Numbered from the stretch's first letter, positions 34,793 through 44,152 are shown. The stretch is 64,000 nucleotides of DNA from Metabacillus flavus (GCF_018283675.1 NZ_JAGVRK010000001.1:1426001-1490000), one strand, 5' to 3'. Translations and numbers: made by a program. Notes: generated by a model not told the origin, from the letters alone.

Positions 34793-34981
34793 GGCTACAC
34801 CTCTTTGTTTTAGTTGTACAAAAGTTATACAAGATTTACTATACTCTCTTTTTCTTGAAATTGCATCTATTAAACGTTAATTATTTGTGACGAAATTGTA
34901 ATAATTACATAAAAAAAGACCTCATTTTTAAGCGGCCTGTATGAGAAGGGGAATTAGAGCTTTCCATTCCAATTTGATGAG

Positions 34982-35197
34982 TCAGCTGTAATAACCGGAA
35001 GAAGGGAAACCTGCTGATAAAATCTGATCAATACGAAAAGCCCGCAGTTTTCCTCTGAGCAGGCATCTGGCAATAATCGATTTGGGGGTTTTCTTTAAGA
35101 TGATGATATTTCTTTGTGTGATTTCACCATTATCTGACAAATAAATCACTTTTATTGGTTTTTGAAGTTCCATACTTTCCTTAAATAAAAAGTTCAC
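34982..35197 (-). CDS. WYL-like mini-protein (71 aa)
   Basis: The protein resembles a short WYL-type Sm-like fold: PIKVIYLSDNGEITQRNIIILKKTPKSIIARCLLRGKLRAFRIDQI. Such modules occur as ligand-sensing parts of regulators and in some SOS loci. GTG 35197 is preferred, since GGAGGGG lies 6 bp upstream; the ATG at 35212 overlaps that site. The promoter carries a LexA-like box between -35 and -10, so damage induction is inferred. No DNA-binding domain is fused. Confidence 0.65.
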   Translation of the reverse strand: MNFLFKESMELQKPIKVIYLSDNGEITQRNIIILKKTPKSIIARCLLRGKLRAFRIDQILSAGFPSSGYYS

Positions 35198-35236
35198 CTG
35201 TTTCCCCTCCATAAAACTTGTTAAATATATTATATG

Positions 35237-35250
35237 CGAACGTATGTGCT
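35237..35250 (-). promoter_or_regulatory. LexA (DinR)-like box 1
   Basis: CGAACGTATGTGCT fits the Bacillus LexA consensus CGAACRNRYGTTYC except at two positions. On the minus strand it lies just upstream of TATAAT (in CATATAATATA) of the WYL-like gene. Confidence 0.5.
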
Positions 35251-35269
35251 TTATGCTACTATAAATAAA

Positions 35270-35283
35270 CGAACGTTTGTTCT
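35270..35283 (+). promoter_or_regulatory. LexA (DinR)-like box 2
   Basis: CGAACGTTTGTTCT has a perfect GAAC-N4-GTTC core and matches the Bacillus LexA consensus at all but two positions. It lies 33 bp from box 1 and just downstream of a possible -10 TATAAA (35260-35265) for the gene at 35317. Confidence 0.65.
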
Positions 35284-35316
35284 AATGAAGTTTGGTGATT
35301 TTGGAGGTGAATGGGT

Positions 35317-35526
35317 ATGAGGCATTACATTATGTACACATATGTTATACAAGGAGAAAGGTTTGTAAAGGTTATGGATTTTCAAAAAGGGCGTATTATT
35401 CATGCCTCCGTTACAGAATGGGAAGAAGGCCGTCTATATGCTGAACTAGCAATGGATCTGGAGGGATTTAAGGGGAAAATTGCTGCAGGGCACTTTGATT
35501 ATTCGCCTCCAAAAACAAATAAATGA
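35317..35526 (+). CDS. Small hypothetical protein (69 aa), probably SOS-controlled
   Basis: I do not recognise this protein. It starts MRHYIMYTYVIQGERFVKVMDFQKGRIIHASVTEWEEG. It is soluble and mixed charged, without cysteine or membrane segment. ATG 35317 lies 9 bp after GGAGG; ATG 35311 is only 3 bp away. It shares a divergent promoter region with the WYL-like gene, with a LexA-like box at its transcription start region. Confidence 0.6.
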   Translation: MRHYIMYTYVIQGERFVKVMDFQKGRIIHASVTEWEEGRLYAELAMDLEGFKGKIAAGHFDYSPPKTNK

Positions 35527-35615
35527 AGGAGCTTAGGGAGATGGCATCGAATTACTTACTACTATAGAAATGACTTTTTACTGCAGGGCATACACTTTAC
35601 AAAGGGGTGTTGGCT

Positions 35616-35858
35616 ATGTCAGAAAAGGAACAAATCCAGGAAGTTCACAAGCTTTCGCAGGATATTTTAAGAACGCTCTTAAAGGATGGGTACGAAGGAA
35701 ATAACAGCGGTTTGAGGAAAGCAGTGGAGCTCTTGTCGAGGTCAGTTGGGGATTTGTCGGTCATGCATGGTAAACGGGATATTTGCCACGAGGATTTACT
35801 GAAAGGGACACTAGCAAAAGTGCGAATATCCTACAATGCTGTTCAAAACAATAAATAG
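35616..35858 (+). CDS. Small hypothetical helical protein (80 aa)
   Basis: I do not recognise the family. The sequence (MSEKEQIQEVHKLSQDILRTLLKDGYEGNNSGLRKAVELLSR...) is predicted all-helical and soluble. AAAGGGGTG lies 6 bp before ATG 35616. It is downstream of the 69-aa gene by 90 bp and could be co-transcribed with it. Confidence 0.6.
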   Translation: MSEKEQIQEVHKLSQDILRTLLKDGYEGNNSGLRKAVELLSRSVGDLSVMHGKRDICHEDLLKGTLAKVRISYNAVQNNK

Positions 35859-35899
35859 GCATAGAGTGAATCCGTTTCTTATTTTAGAAACGGATTTAT

Positions 35900-36393
35900 T
35901 TACGCTTGTGCCAGTGCCCGCAAAATGAAGTCTGACTTCCCTTCCGTATATTTTTGCCGGTCATCCTGATATTTACCGGCAAGTGAAATCTTTAACGACT
36001 CATATTCTGTACGGATTTTCCGGTCCTTGCGAAGGATGTTTCTAAATGTGATGAGATTATTCCAGTAATCATTCTGATATTCGCAGATGTGGAGATGGCA
36101 CGTTCCTGCTCCAAAGCTCCCTTTTCTAAAAAATACTCTGTATGGAAACTCCTCATGATCCACCATTTCATAGCCTATGCCCGTAAAAGCCTCTTTATAA
36201 TGCCTAGTCTCTTCCAAAGACATCACACCGGCTGCCATGTCAATGATGGGCTTTGCAGAAAGCTGTTGGACTGGGTGCTGCCGATATGTTCAATATGCAA
36301 AAGGAGATCTCATAGAATTAAGCTTATTTTATCCTTCTCTTCGCTGTAAATGCTTCTCCAGTGCGGATTGTATTTGTGCAGAACGATTGTCAT
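35900..36393 (-). pseudogene. GrpB/UPF0157 family nucleotidyltransferase-like, broken
   Basis: From ATG 36393 (ribosome site AGGGGGAAG) the frame reads MTIVLHKYNPHWRSIYSEEK, reaches an in-frame TGA at 36310-36312, then continues LLLHIEHIGST. A one-base loss near 36273 then shifts the frame to VQQLSAKPIIDMAAGVMSLEE, which runs to the end at 35900. GrpB proteins carry the HIGSTAV.xLxAKPIID block uninterrupted, so two lesions break the gene. The C-terminal 112 codons stay open and could be mistaken for a gene. Confidence 0.82.
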
Positions 36394-36466
36394 TGTGCTT
36401 CCCCCTAATGTGGGCTATAGGACTTATTTTACCAAACACATGTTCTGTTTTCATCAGATTATGTGC

Positions 36467-36472
36467 TATAAT
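36467..36472 (+). promoter_or_regulatory. Extended -10 promoter of the toxin mRNA
   Basis: TGCTATAAT (TGn plus TATAAT, 36464-36472) with only a weak -35. It predicts a start near 36479, leaving a ~55-nt leader before the toxin. Confidence 0.6.
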
Positions 36473-36534
36473 GGACTTGCAGCAGGTTGCCCGGATAACG
36501 GGAGAATCCCCTTGCGGAAAGGGGGTGAGGTGGC

Positions 36535-36618
36535 ATGACCATTTATGAGAGTCTGATTTTGATGCTCACGTTTGGTTCTGTGGTTATCGCGATTCTTTCT
36601 TTTCCGAGAAAAAAATAA
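36535..36618 (+). CDS. Small hydrophobic toxin, Hol_Tox/BsrG-like type I TA toxin (27 aa)
   Basis: The peptide starts MTIYESLILMLTFGSVVI and ends in SFPRKK. An M-(S/T)-x-(Y/F)-(E/Q)-(S/A)-L opening, one hydrophobic helix and a basic end match the holin-like toxin family that includes B. subtilis TxpA, BsrG and YonT. Such peptides insert in the membrane and are silenced by an antisense RNA. GGGGGTGAGG lies 7 bp before the ATG. A convergent antisense RNA unit covers the 3' end (see ncRNA), which is the family's genetic layout. Confidence 0.78.
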   Translation: MTIYESLILMLTFGSVVIAILSFPRKK

Positions 36619-36714
36619 CCTTCTCAAATAGAGAAGGTTAAAACACTGAGTAATTCTGCTGTGGCTGCATTAGATGTTGGCGCATCTAATCAGCCTTATA
36701 CCGTTATTCAATCC
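36606..36714 (-). ncRNA. Predicted antisense antitoxin RNA (~105 nt)
   Basis: On the minus strand an extended -10 (TGATATACT, 36728-36721) predicts a start near 36714. The transcript has a hairpin ATTAGATG...CATCTAAT (36669-36690). It ends with AACCTTCTC-TATTT-GAGAAGGTT followed by ATTTTTTT (36639 down to 36610), a strong intrinsic terminator. It overlaps the last bases and 3' untranslated region of the toxin mRNA, as SR4/RatA-type antitoxins do. The -35 is weak. Confidence 0.65.
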
Positions 36715-36954
36715 ATTTAAAGTATATCATACTTTCTGTCCTGACTGACCTTCTTTTTTATTGTACAGTTAGGAAAAAAATCTGCTCAAATATCAATGAT
36801 TGCAGCCAGAATTCAATGTTTTAAAACATTTCGGTTTGTAAGATTCTTTGAACGTTTAGAGCGCTAATCAGCCATTCTCCAAGATTTAAGAAAACATATA
36901 AAAAAGAGGCAGAGGAATGCGAACCAGCTCCTTCTGCCTCTTGCTATGTAGCTT
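36619..36954. other. Intergenic region after the toxin
   Basis: Apart from the antitoxin RNA (to about 36714) and the terminator of the small spore-type gene (36898-36942) I see no feature in 36745-36897. Confidence 0.4.
36898..36942 (-). terminator. Terminator of the small spore-type gene
   Basis: On the minus strand AGAGGCAGAAGGA pairs with TTCCTCTGCCTCT, followed by T6. Confidence 0.85.
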
Positions 36955-37095
36955 TTATTTTTGCTGTTGGTTTCCTTTTTGAGCATTCATTTCTTTGCTG
37001 AATTCAGTATCAGACTTCTGGTTTTGCTGATTTTGCTGATTCTGTTGTTTTTGCATTTTCTGTTCCTTGCTTTCGTTCTGGTTGCTGTTAGCCAT
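36955..37095 (-). CDS. Gamma-type SASP-like small protein (46 aa)
   Basis: The protein starts MANSNQNESKEQKMQK, has a Q/N-rich middle (QQNQQNQQNQ) and then SDTEFSKEMNAQKGN. Gamma-type SASPs (SspE) carry TEFASETNAQ repeats, cut by the GPR protease at germination to free amino acids. This looks like a one-repeat relative. AAAGGAGG precedes the ATG and a strong terminator follows. A SigG-like promoter lies upstream. Forespore expression is inferred. Confidence 0.72.
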   Translation of the reverse strand: MANSNQNESKEQKMQKQQNQQNQQNQKSDTEFSKEMNAQKGNQQQK

Positions 37096-37123
37096 TTCTA
37101 GTCCTCCTTTGCTTAAAAAATTA

Positions 37124-37153
37124 CGTATGGGGTATTAAATCATCACATACGCA
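37124..37153 (-). promoter_or_regulatory. Possible SigG-type promoter for the SASP-like gene
   Basis: On the minus strand TGCGTA (37153-37148), an 18-bp spacer and CATACG(TA) (37129-37124) resemble the forespore consensus TGMATA / CATNMTA. Confidence 0.45.
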
Positions 37154-37231
37154 TCCTATTTTTACCTTATTTCCTCATTTTATACATGGTCTTAACAAAA
37201 GATGGATTAACTTAAAAGGAGTGGCTTATTA

Positions 37232-38296
37232 ATGGAAAAGATCCGGACAGGATTGGTTGGTTATGGATTATCAGGCCAAGTGTTTCATGCTCCATTTTTG
37301 CATGCAAACCCCCGGTTTGATCTTTCTATGGTAATGGAGCGATCCAAAAACCTTGCTAAAAATATCTATCCCTATACAGAAAGAGTGAATTCGTATGAAC
37401 AGGTGATCGAGGATGACTCTATAGAATTGGTGATTATTACAACTCCAAATAATCTTCATTATGAAATGGTTCAGAGAGCGCTTTTAAATGGAAAACATGT
37501 TCTTGTAGAAAAACCTTTTACCATTTCTTCGTGTGAAGGCTATGAGCTTGCCAGGCTAGCTGAGGAACAGAAGAAGGTTCTCACTGTTTATCATAACCGC
37601 AGATGGGATGGGGATTTCCTTACAGTGAAATCATTGCTGGATCAGGGGATGCTTGGAAAGCCTGCAGCTTACGAAGCTCATTTCGACCGGTTCGAAAAGA
37701 ACTTAAGCACCGATGCGTGGCGGGAGAAGGATCTCCCGGGTTCAGGTATTGTTTATGATTTGGGCTCCCATTTAATAGATCAGGCACTTACTCTCTTCGG
37801 CGTACCTAAGGAAGTCAGTGCGGACATTGATATTCAGAGAGAAGGCGGTGCAGCAGATGACGCTTTTGCCATCCGGCTTTATTATCCGGAATTAACAGCC
37901 GTCCTGAAATCAGGGATGCTCGTCAGGGAACCAGGTCCCCGCTTTCAAGTCCATGGTAGCAATGGTTCGTATGTTAAATACGGAATCGATCCGCAGGAAG
38001 AAAGACTGGGAGCCGGAAGAATGCCGGATGATGAAGAAATTGGCTCGGAGAATGAAGAGTTGTGGGGAATTTTAAATACGGATATCAGCGGGCTGCACTA
38101 TAGAGGAAGGGTTGAAACGATTCCAGGGCAATACATGGCATTCTATGACGGCCTATACCGGTCAATCCGGAATGAGGAAGAGCCGCCAGTCCTGGCTGAG
38201 GAGGCGGCAGATGTGATCAAAATCATTGAATGTGCCAAAATCAGCGCGGCAGAAAAAAGAACTGTTTCCTTTTCTAAGGAGCAGGCTGCTGAATAG
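37232..38296 (+). CDS. Gfo/Idh/MocA oxidoreductase, IolW (YvaA)-like
   Basis: The 354-aa NAD(P)-dependent dehydrogenase has an N-terminal Rossmann domain: RTGLVGYGLSGQVFHAPFL, IITTPNNLHYEM and KHVLVEKPF, the family EKP motif. Then YHNRRWDGDFLTVK and YDLGSHLIDQALTLFG (about residues 180-195) carry the catalytic Asp/His. The closest familiar relative is scyllo-inositol 2-dehydrogenase IolW. The sugar substrate is inferred from that resemblance. The gene is alone on its transcript. Confidence 0.85.
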   Translation: MEKIRTGLVGYGLSGQVFHAPFLHANPRFDLSMVMERSKNLAKNIYPYTERVNSYEQVIEDDSIELVIITTPNNLHYEMVQRALLNGKHVLVEKPFTISSCEGYELARLAEEQKKVLTVYHNRRWDGDFLTVKSLLDQGMLGKPAAYEAHFDRFEKNLSTDAWREKDLPGSGIVYDLGSHLIDQALTLFGVPKEVSADIDIQREGGAADDAFAIRLYYPELTAVLKSGMLVREPGPRFQVHGSNGSYVKYGIDPQEERLGAGRMPDDEEIGSENEELWGILNTDISGLHYRGRVETIPGQYMAFYDGLYRSIRNEEEPPVLAEEAADVIKIIECAKISAAEKRTVSFSKEQAAE

Positions 38297-38341
38297 AGAA
38301 AAGATGATTATGCCACTCTAGTAAAAAGAGGAGTGAGTATA

Positions 38342-38752
38342 ATGAAAAAACGTTTTATAGCTGCCGCTTTCGCCCTGCTGATTTCTTCAGGATGCAAGGA
38401 GGATGACCAGGCATCTCCAAGAACATTCTTAATTCCGGAAGGGTATACGGGCTGGGTGAAAATCGAATACGACAGCACAGTAAAAGCTTCTACTTCCCAA
38501 AATGAAGGGGAAGTCCTGAAGGCTGATTCCAAAGGGTTAATTAAAACGAGCAGCAGCAGCATTCATGAAGGATGGGCTGAAAGCGACTATTTCTATGTGA
38601 GTGAAAAAGGGAAAAAAAAGAAACTGAATCCGGATCAAATGATTCATGGGAACTCCAGCGGAAGAGAGTCAAATGAAAAAACCGAACAATATTTTTTTAT
38701 TGGAACAAATGAAGAGTTTCAGAAAAATCAATACAAACCTGAACATCCTTAA
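38342..38752 (+). CDS. Lipoprotein of unknown function (136 aa)
   Basis: A signal peptide with lipobox SSGC (about Cys18) is followed by PRTFLIPEGYTGWVKIEYDS, with a further EGWAESDYFYV block. This resembles the DUF6843 type of secreted Bacillus proteins. ATG 38342 lies 8 bp after GAGGAG. Lipid attachment to the membrane's outer face is expected. Function unknown. Confidence 0.7.
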   Translation: MKKRFIAAAFALLISSGCKEDDQASPRTFLIPEGYTGWVKIEYDSTVKASTSQNEGEVLKADSKGLIKTSSSSIHEGWAESDYFYVSEKGKKKKLNPDQMIHGNSSGRESNEKTEQYFFIGTNEEFQKNQYKPEHP

Positions 38753-38870
38753 TGACTCCTTTTTGATTCTTGCTCTAAATTTCAACAATATCCGACATTA
38801 TTCGTTGACGTCCGGCGTAAACACCTGTACGATATGAAGGGTTATAGCATGAAAAGGAGCTGGGTAGGTC

Positions 38871-39716
38871 GTGAGTACGCCCTTTATCGTTAAGAAAGTC
38901 CTTAATAATAATGTGCTGATTGCCGATCACCTGGAGTTTCATGAGGTCGTCCTTATAGGCAGGGGAATTGGTTTTGGCAGATCTAAAGGCGATCAAATTG
39001 AAGAGCATTCCTATGAGAAAATGTTTGTGCTCAAAAATGAAAAGGAACAGGAACAATATAAAATGCTTCTTCCTTATATTGATGAAGAGGTTATTGCCGT
39101 CATTCATGAAGTGATTCAGCATATTGAGGCAAGGCTTAATCAGCCTCTTAATGAACACATTCATATTGGCCTGACAGACCATATCTCTTTCGCACTGAAA
39201 AGAATTAAGCAAGGGATGGATCTGAAAAATCCTTTCATGATTGAAACAAAAACATTGTATCCTCTGGAGTATGAGCTGGCGAAGGAAGCGGTTGATATGA
39301 TTGAGAAACGCTTGAATGTCTGTCTCCCGGAAGGAGAAGTAGGATTTATCGTTCTTCATATTCACGGTGCCATTACAGATAAGCCGTTACGTGAAGTGAA
39401 CCAATCTTCACAGCTGATTGCCGTTTTAACAGGAATTATCGAGGACTCTCTTAAAATACAGATTGATCGCGAAAGCATCAATTATTTAAGGCTTGTCCGG
39501 CACATTCGCTTTACAATTGACCGGGTACAGGCAGGAGAGAAGCTCGAAGAACCAGAAAAAATGGCAGACCTGTTGAAAAACGAATATCCTCTATGCTATA
39601 ATACTGCTTGGAAATTAGTAAAAGTGATGCAGCAAACGCTTAAAAAGCCTGTATATAATGCAGAAGCAGTGTACCTGACCATGCATTTATACCGTCTATC
39701 CAATAAAATATCGTAA
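38871..39716 (+). CDS. glcT: Transcription antiterminator GlcT
   Basis: GlcT binds the RAT hairpin in the ptsG leader and prevents termination when glucose is present. The 281-aa protein has an N-terminal CAT RNA-binding domain (about 1-60: FIVKKVLNNNVLIADHLEFHEVVLIGRGIGFGRSKGDQI). Two PRD domains follow (about 70-170 and 175-281) with regulatory histidines, e.g. in HIGLTDH and VLHIHGAITD. The start is GTG with AAAAGGAG about 11 bp upstream. It precedes ptsG as in B. subtilis. Confidence 0.94.
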   Translation: MSTPFIVKKVLNNNVLIADHLEFHEVVLIGRGIGFGRSKGDQIEEHSYEKMFVLKNEKEQEQYKMLLPYIDEEVIAVIHEVIQHIEARLNQPLNEHIHIGLTDHISFALKRIKQGMDLKNPFMIETKTLYPLEYELAKEAVDMIEKRLNVCLPEGEVGFIVLHIHGAITDKPLREVNQSSQLIAVLTGIIEDSLKIQIDRESINYLRLVRHIRFTIDRVQAGEKLEEPEKMADLLKNEYPLCYNTAWKLVKVMQQTLKKPVYNAEAVYLTMHLYRLSNKIS

Positions 39717-39727
39717 CCGGTATCAGC

Positions 39728-39800
39728 GTGTAACTGATTCGATCAGGCATGAGTGATCAAGGCTTAGGTTTTCCGGCTTCCTATTTTGGGAATGTTTTTT
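39728..39800 (+). promoter_or_regulatory. RAT antiterminator site and leader terminator of ptsG
   Basis: GTGTAACTGATTCGATCAGG then CATGAGTGATCA (39728-39759) closely matches the B. subtilis ptsG ribonucleic antiterminator. A weak TTCC/GGAA hairpin followed by TTTTTT (39776-39800) is the likely terminator. GlcT binding to RAT would block it. Confidence 0.8.
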
Positions 39801-39952
39801 CGGGGAATCTACACACCTTGTTTCACCATGCCTTTTTTATTTGTTTTTTAGCATTTTTTGCTAACGGCTTATAAGAAAACGGTTGCAACTTGCATTTATA
39901 GGATTTTTTTGCCGCTGCACGCACAAAATAGGATCAAGGAGGATTGAATCGA

Positions 39953-42052
39953 ATGTTCAAAAATTTATTTGGCGTTTTGCAGAAAATCGGGAAAGCACTT
40001 ATGCTTCCGGTAGCGATTTTGCCTGCGGCAGGAATATTGCTTGCCTTTGGTAACGCGATGCAAAACCCTCAGCTAACAGCAAAAATACCTGCATTAACAA
40101 ATGAAACCTTTACTTTAATCGCAAAGGTGATGGAATCCTCAGGGGACATCGTCTTTTCTAATCTCCCGCTTCTTTTCGCGGTAGGGGTAGCAATAGGATT
40201 AGCGAAGGGTGACGGCGTTGCCGGAATCGCGGCAATCATCGGATACCTTGTTATGAACGCGACAATGAGCGCCGTTCTTACTCAAACTGGCCAGCTTCCA
40301 ACAGATGCTGTTGAATTGGCGAAATTTATGGCAGCAGGCCATCCTGAATATGCCAAAGTACTTGGAATGGCAACACTCCAGACCGGAGTTTTTGGCGGGA
40401 TTATAATAGGTGTTCTTGCAGCTATGATGTACAACCGTTTTTATAATATTGAGCTTCCTCAGTACCTTGGATTCTTTGCAGGAAAGCGTTTTGTTCCAAT
40501 TGTAACCGCTATTTCGGCTTTAATTATCGGATTGATCATGCTCTTTGTGTGGCCTCCGGTTCAAATCGGTCTAAACGCATTCTCAACTGGATTGCTAGAT
40601 GCGAATCCAACGCTTGCAGCATTCGTTTTCGGTTTGATTGAACGTTCTTTAATTCCGTTCGGTCTTCACCACATTTTCTACGCACCGTTCTGGTTTGAGT
40701 TCGGTAACTACACGAATCAGGCCGGAGAGCTTGTACGCGGTGATCAGCGTATTTTCATGGCTCAAATTAAAGACGGCGCTGAATTGACAGCTGGTACATT
40801 TATGACTGGTAAATTCCCATTCATGATGTTCGGTCTTCCGGCAGCGGCTCTTGCCATTTATCACGAAGCACGTCCTGAAAACAAGAAGTTTGTTGCGGGC
40901 ATCATGGGGTCTGCAGCACTAACTTCCTTCTTAACAGGAATTACAGAACCGCTTGAGTTTAGCTTCCTGTTCGTTGCACCGATTCTATTTGGTATCCATG
41001 CAGTATTTGCAGGTCTTTCCTTTATGGTAATGCAATTGCTTAATGTAAAAATTGGTATGACGTTCTCCGGCGGTGTTATCGATTATATCCTATTCGGTAT
41101 TCTTCCGAACCGGACAGACTGGTGGCTTGTTATTCCGGTAGGACTTGTTCTGGCCGTTGTTTATTATTTCGGTTTCCGTTTTGCAATCCGCAAATTCAAC
41201 CTCGGAACTCCTGGACGCGAAGAAGTTAAAGCTGATGAAGACGGCGACAGTGCACAAGCTGGCGATGGAGATCTTCCTTACGAAATTCTTCAAGCTCTTG
41301 GAGGACAAGAAAACATTAAGGATCTCGATGCATGTATCACCAGACTCCGTGTACAGGTTCAAGATGTAAAAGCAGTCAAAAAAGACCGATTGAAAAATCT
41401 TGGCGCATCAGGCGTATTAGAAGTAGGAAATAACATTCAGGCTATTTTTGGACCTAAATCCGATAATCTTAAAGGACAGATTCAGGATGTAATTAATGGT
41501 AAACGCCCTCGTCCGGCACAGCCTGTTAATGTGAAAGAGGAAATAGAACAGCAAATCGAAGAAGTGAATCCAGAAGCTCTTCAAAATCACTTTGATTCTG
41601 AGCATTTTGTTTCTCCGATTCACGGCCGTATTCACCCGATTACAGAGGTACCTGATCAAGTGTTCTCTGGAAAAATGATGGGTGACGGATTTGCCATCGA
41701 GCCAATTGAAGGTTCAGTCGTATCTCCTGTAGATGGAAAAATCCTGAACATCTTCCCTACGAAGCATGCCATCGGAATTCTTTCCGACAGCGGCCATGAA
41801 ATATTAATTCACGTAGGAATTGACACGGTTAGCCTGAAAGGTGAAGGGTTCGAGTCATTTATCTCTGAAGGAGACCGAGTGAAAAAAGGACAAAAACTTC
41901 TTGAAGTCAATCTTGATTTCATTAAAGCTAATGCACCATCTACGATTACTCCGATCGTCTTCACGAATCTTAAGGACGGAGAAACACTTGAGCTTCTGGA
42001 AACAGGCGAAGTGAAACTTGAACAGAAAAACATTGTGAAAATTACGAAATAA
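39953..42052 (+). CDS. ptsG: Glucose-specific PTS enzyme EIICBA
   Basis: PtsG imports and phosphorylates glucose. With ATG 39953 the length is 699 aa, as in B. subtilis. The membrane EIIC domain spans about 1-420. EIIB (about 440-520) has the phosphorylated cysteine in [15 protein letters not shown] (about 560-699) has the active histidine in [22 protein letters not shown] at 39944 lies too close to AAGGAGG, so the ATG is preferred. Controlled by GlcT through the leader RAT. Confidence 0.96.
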   Translation: MFKNLFGVLQKIGKALMLPVAILPAAGILLAFGNAMQNPQLTAKIPALTNETFTLIAKVMESSGDIVFSNLPLLFAVGVAIGLAKGDGVAGIAAIIGYLVMNATMSAVLTQTGQLPTDAVELAKFMAAGHPEYAKVLGMATLQTGVFGGIIIGVLAAMMYNRFYNIELPQYLGFFAGKRFVPIVTAISALIIGLIMLFVWPPVQIGLNAFSTGLLDANPTLAAFVFGLIERSLIPFGLHHIFYAPFWFEFGNYTNQAGELVRGDQRIFMAQIKDGAELTAGTFMTGKFPFMMFGLPAAALAIYHEARPENKKFVAGIMGSAALTSFLTGITEPLEFSFLFVAPILFGIHAVFAGLSFMVMQLLNVKIGMTFSGGVIDYILFGILPNRTDWWLVIPVGLVLAVVYYFGFRFAIRKFNLGTPGREEVKADEDGDSAQAGDGDLPYEILQALGGQENIKDLDACITRLRVQVQDVKAVKKDRLKNLGASGVLEVGNNIQAIFGPKSDNLKGQIQDVINGKRPRPAQPVNVKEEIEQQIEEVNPEALQNHFDSEHFVSPIHGRIHPITEVPDQVFSGKMMGDGFAIEPIEGSVVSPVDGKILNIFPTKHAIGILSDSGHEILIHVGIDTVSLKGEGFESFISEGDRVKKGQKLLEVNLDFIKANAPSTITPIVFTNLKDGETLELLETGEVKLEQKNIVKITK

Positions 42053-42154
42053 TTTGAATCATACCGTCCCACTTGTCAGATGATGAGCGGGACTGGTAAG
42101 ATAACATATTGTGAACAATTAAAAATACGCATAATGATAAAGGAGAAGATTAAC

Positions 42155-42421
42155 ATGGCTGAAAAAACATTTAAAGTAACTGCGGAATCCGGAATTCATG
42201 CACGTCCTGCAACAGTATTGGTTCAAACGGCTAGCCGTTTCGATGCAGATATTAACCTTGAATACAACGGTAAAACAGTAAACCTTAAATCCATTATGGG
42301 TGTTATGTCACTGGGTATTGCAAAGGATTCTGAAATCAAAATCACTGCAAGCGGTTCTGATGAAAGCGAAGCTATTTCTGCTCTTGAAGAAACAATGAAA
42401 AACGAAGGGCTAGGAGAATAA
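42155..42421 (+). CDS. ptsH: Phosphocarrier protein HPr
   Basis: HPr (88 aa) relays phosphate from EI to the sugar-specific EIIs and, when phosphorylated at Ser46, acts with CcpA. His15 is in GIHARPAT and Ser46 is in [21 protein letters not shown] precedes the ATG at 42155. Its stop overlaps the ptsI start (TAATG). Confidence 0.98.
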   Translation: MAEKTFKVTAESGIHARPATVLVQTASRFDADINLEYNGKTVNLKSIMGVMSLGIAKDSEIKITASGSDESEAISALEETMKNEGLGE

Positions 42422-44139
42422 TGCTCGAGCTTAAAGGTATCGGAGCTTCTGCCGGTATTGCGATTGCGAGAGCATATCGCCTTGAAGAACCAGAGCTTAC
42501 TGTTTCCAAAACAACAGTTGCGGATCAGGATGCAGAGATTCGCCGGTTTGAAGAAGCTATTCAAAAATCAAAATCAGAGCTTGAAAAAATTAAAGACCAT
42601 GCTTTAAAAGAACTTGGAAAAGACAAAGCAGAAATTTTCGCTGCTCACTTGCTTGTTTTAAGCGATCCAGAGCTTTTAAATCCAGTTAAAGATAAAATCA
42701 GCAGTGAAGCTTCCAATGCTGATTTTGCAATGAAAGAGACAGCCGACATGTTTGTCAGCATGTTTGAATCAATGGACAATGAATACATGAAGGAACGTGC
42801 AGCGGATATCCGCGACGTAACGAAACGTGTCATTGCGCATCTGATTGGCGTAGAGCTTCCTAGCCCATCTCTTATTTCTGAAGAGGTTGTCATTGTAGCG
42901 GAAGATCTAACTCCTTCTGATACTGCTCAATTAAACCGCCAGTATGTACTTGGTTTCACTACGGATATCGGAGGCCGCACATCTCATTCAGCAATCATGG
43001 CCCGTTCTATGGAAATTCCAGCTGTTGTCGGAACGAAAGAAGCGACAGCGAAAATTGAAAATGGAACAATGGTTATTGTAGACGGACTTAGCGGAGATGT
43101 TATCATCGATCCATCTGCTGAAACGATTGCTGCTTATGAAGAGAAGAAGAAGAAACACGAAGCTCAAAAAGCGGAGTGGGCTAAGCTTGTTAACGAGCCT
43201 ACCGTCTCTAAAGACGGACAGCACGTTGAGCTTGCTGCAAACATTGGTACTCCTAAAGATGTTAAAGGGGTCATTGAAAACGGCGGAGAAGCAGTTGGAC
43301 TCTACCGTACAGAATTCCTTTATATGGGGCGCGATCAGCTTCCTACAGAGGACGAGCAGTTCGAAGCTTACAAAGCAGTTCTGACTAATATGGAAGGCAA
43401 GCCTGTCGTTGTTCGTACGCTTGATATCGGAGGAGATAAGGAGCTTCCTTACCTTCACCTTCCGAAGGAAATGAATCCATTCCTTGGTTTCCGTGCAATC
43501 CGCCTTTGCCTTGAGGAACAGGACATTTTCAGAACACAGCTTCGCGCATTGCTTCGTGCAAGTGTTCACGGAAACCTTCGCATCATGTTCCCGATGATTG
43601 CAACTCTTGATGAATTCAGGCAGGCGAAAGCGGTTCTTCTTGAAGAAAAAGCTGCTCTTCAGTCTAAAGGAACAGAAGTATCCGAGAACATTGAAATCGG
43701 AATTATGGTTGAGATTCCATCCACAGCTGTTATGGCTGATGTATTTGCTAAGGAAGTAGATTTCTTCAGCATCGGAACAAACGACCTTGTGCAATATACA
43801 ATGGCTGCAGACCGGATGAACGAACGGGTATCCTACCTTTATCAGCCTTACAATCCTGCAATCCTGCGCTTAATCACACTTGTAATTGAGGCGGCGCATA
43901 AAGAGGGCAAATGGGTTGGTATGTGCGGGGAAATGGCTGGAGATCCAATTGCAATTCCAATTCTTCTCGGTTTGGGACTGGACGAGTTCTCAATGAGTGC
44001 CACTTCCATTCTGCCGGCAAGAACACAAATCCTTAACCTTTCCAAAGAAGAAGCCGCTTCTCATAAAGAACAGATCCTTGGAATGCAAACGACGCAAGAG
44101 GTTATTGATTTTGTAAAGAAAACTTTCAACGTAAAGTAA
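42421..44139 (+). CDS. ptsI: PTS enzyme I (phosphoenolpyruvate-protein phosphotransferase)
   Basis: Enzyme I (572 aa) takes phosphate from PEP to HPr in the cytosol. The phosphorylated histidine is in [16 protein letters not shown]-binding blocks [28 protein letters not shown] and [11 protein letters not shown], and the catalytic Cys in GMCGEMAGD, are all present. The gene starts on the last base of the ptsH stop and is terminated by a GC-rich hairpin. Confidence 0.98.
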   Translation: MLELKGIGASAGIAIARAYRLEEPELTVSKTTVADQDAEIRRFEEAIQKSKSELEKIKDHALKELGKDKAEIFAAHLLVLSDPELLNPVKDKISSEASNADFAMKETADMFVSMFESMDNEYMKERAADIRDVTKRVIAHLIGVELPSPSLISEEVVIVAEDLTPSDTAQLNRQYVLGFTTDIGGRTSHSAIMARSMEIPAVVGTKEATAKIENGTMVIVDGLSGDVIIDPSAETIAAYEEKKKKHEAQKAEWAKLVNEPTVSKDGQHVELAANIGTPKDVKGVIENGGEAVGLYRTEFLYMGRDQLPTEDEQFEAYKAVLTNMEGKPVVVRTLDIGGDKELPYLHLPKEMNPFLGFRAIRLCLEEQDIFRTQLRALLRASVHGNLRIMFPMIATLDEFRQAKAVLLEEKAALQSKGTEVSENIEIGIMVEIPSTAVMADVFAKEVDFFSIGTNDLVQYTMAADRMNERVSYLYQPYNPAILRLITLVIEAAHKEGKWVGMCGEMAGDPIAIPILLGLGLDEFSMSATSILPARTQILNLSKEEAASHKEQILGMQTTQEVIDFVKKTFNVK

Positions 44140-44152
44140 GACCATTTTTCAG

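Noticed and set aside
35900-36238. Stand-alone 112-aa gene
   Set aside because: It is the 3' remnant of the broken GrpB-family gene; its ATG is the internal Met of PIIDMAAG.
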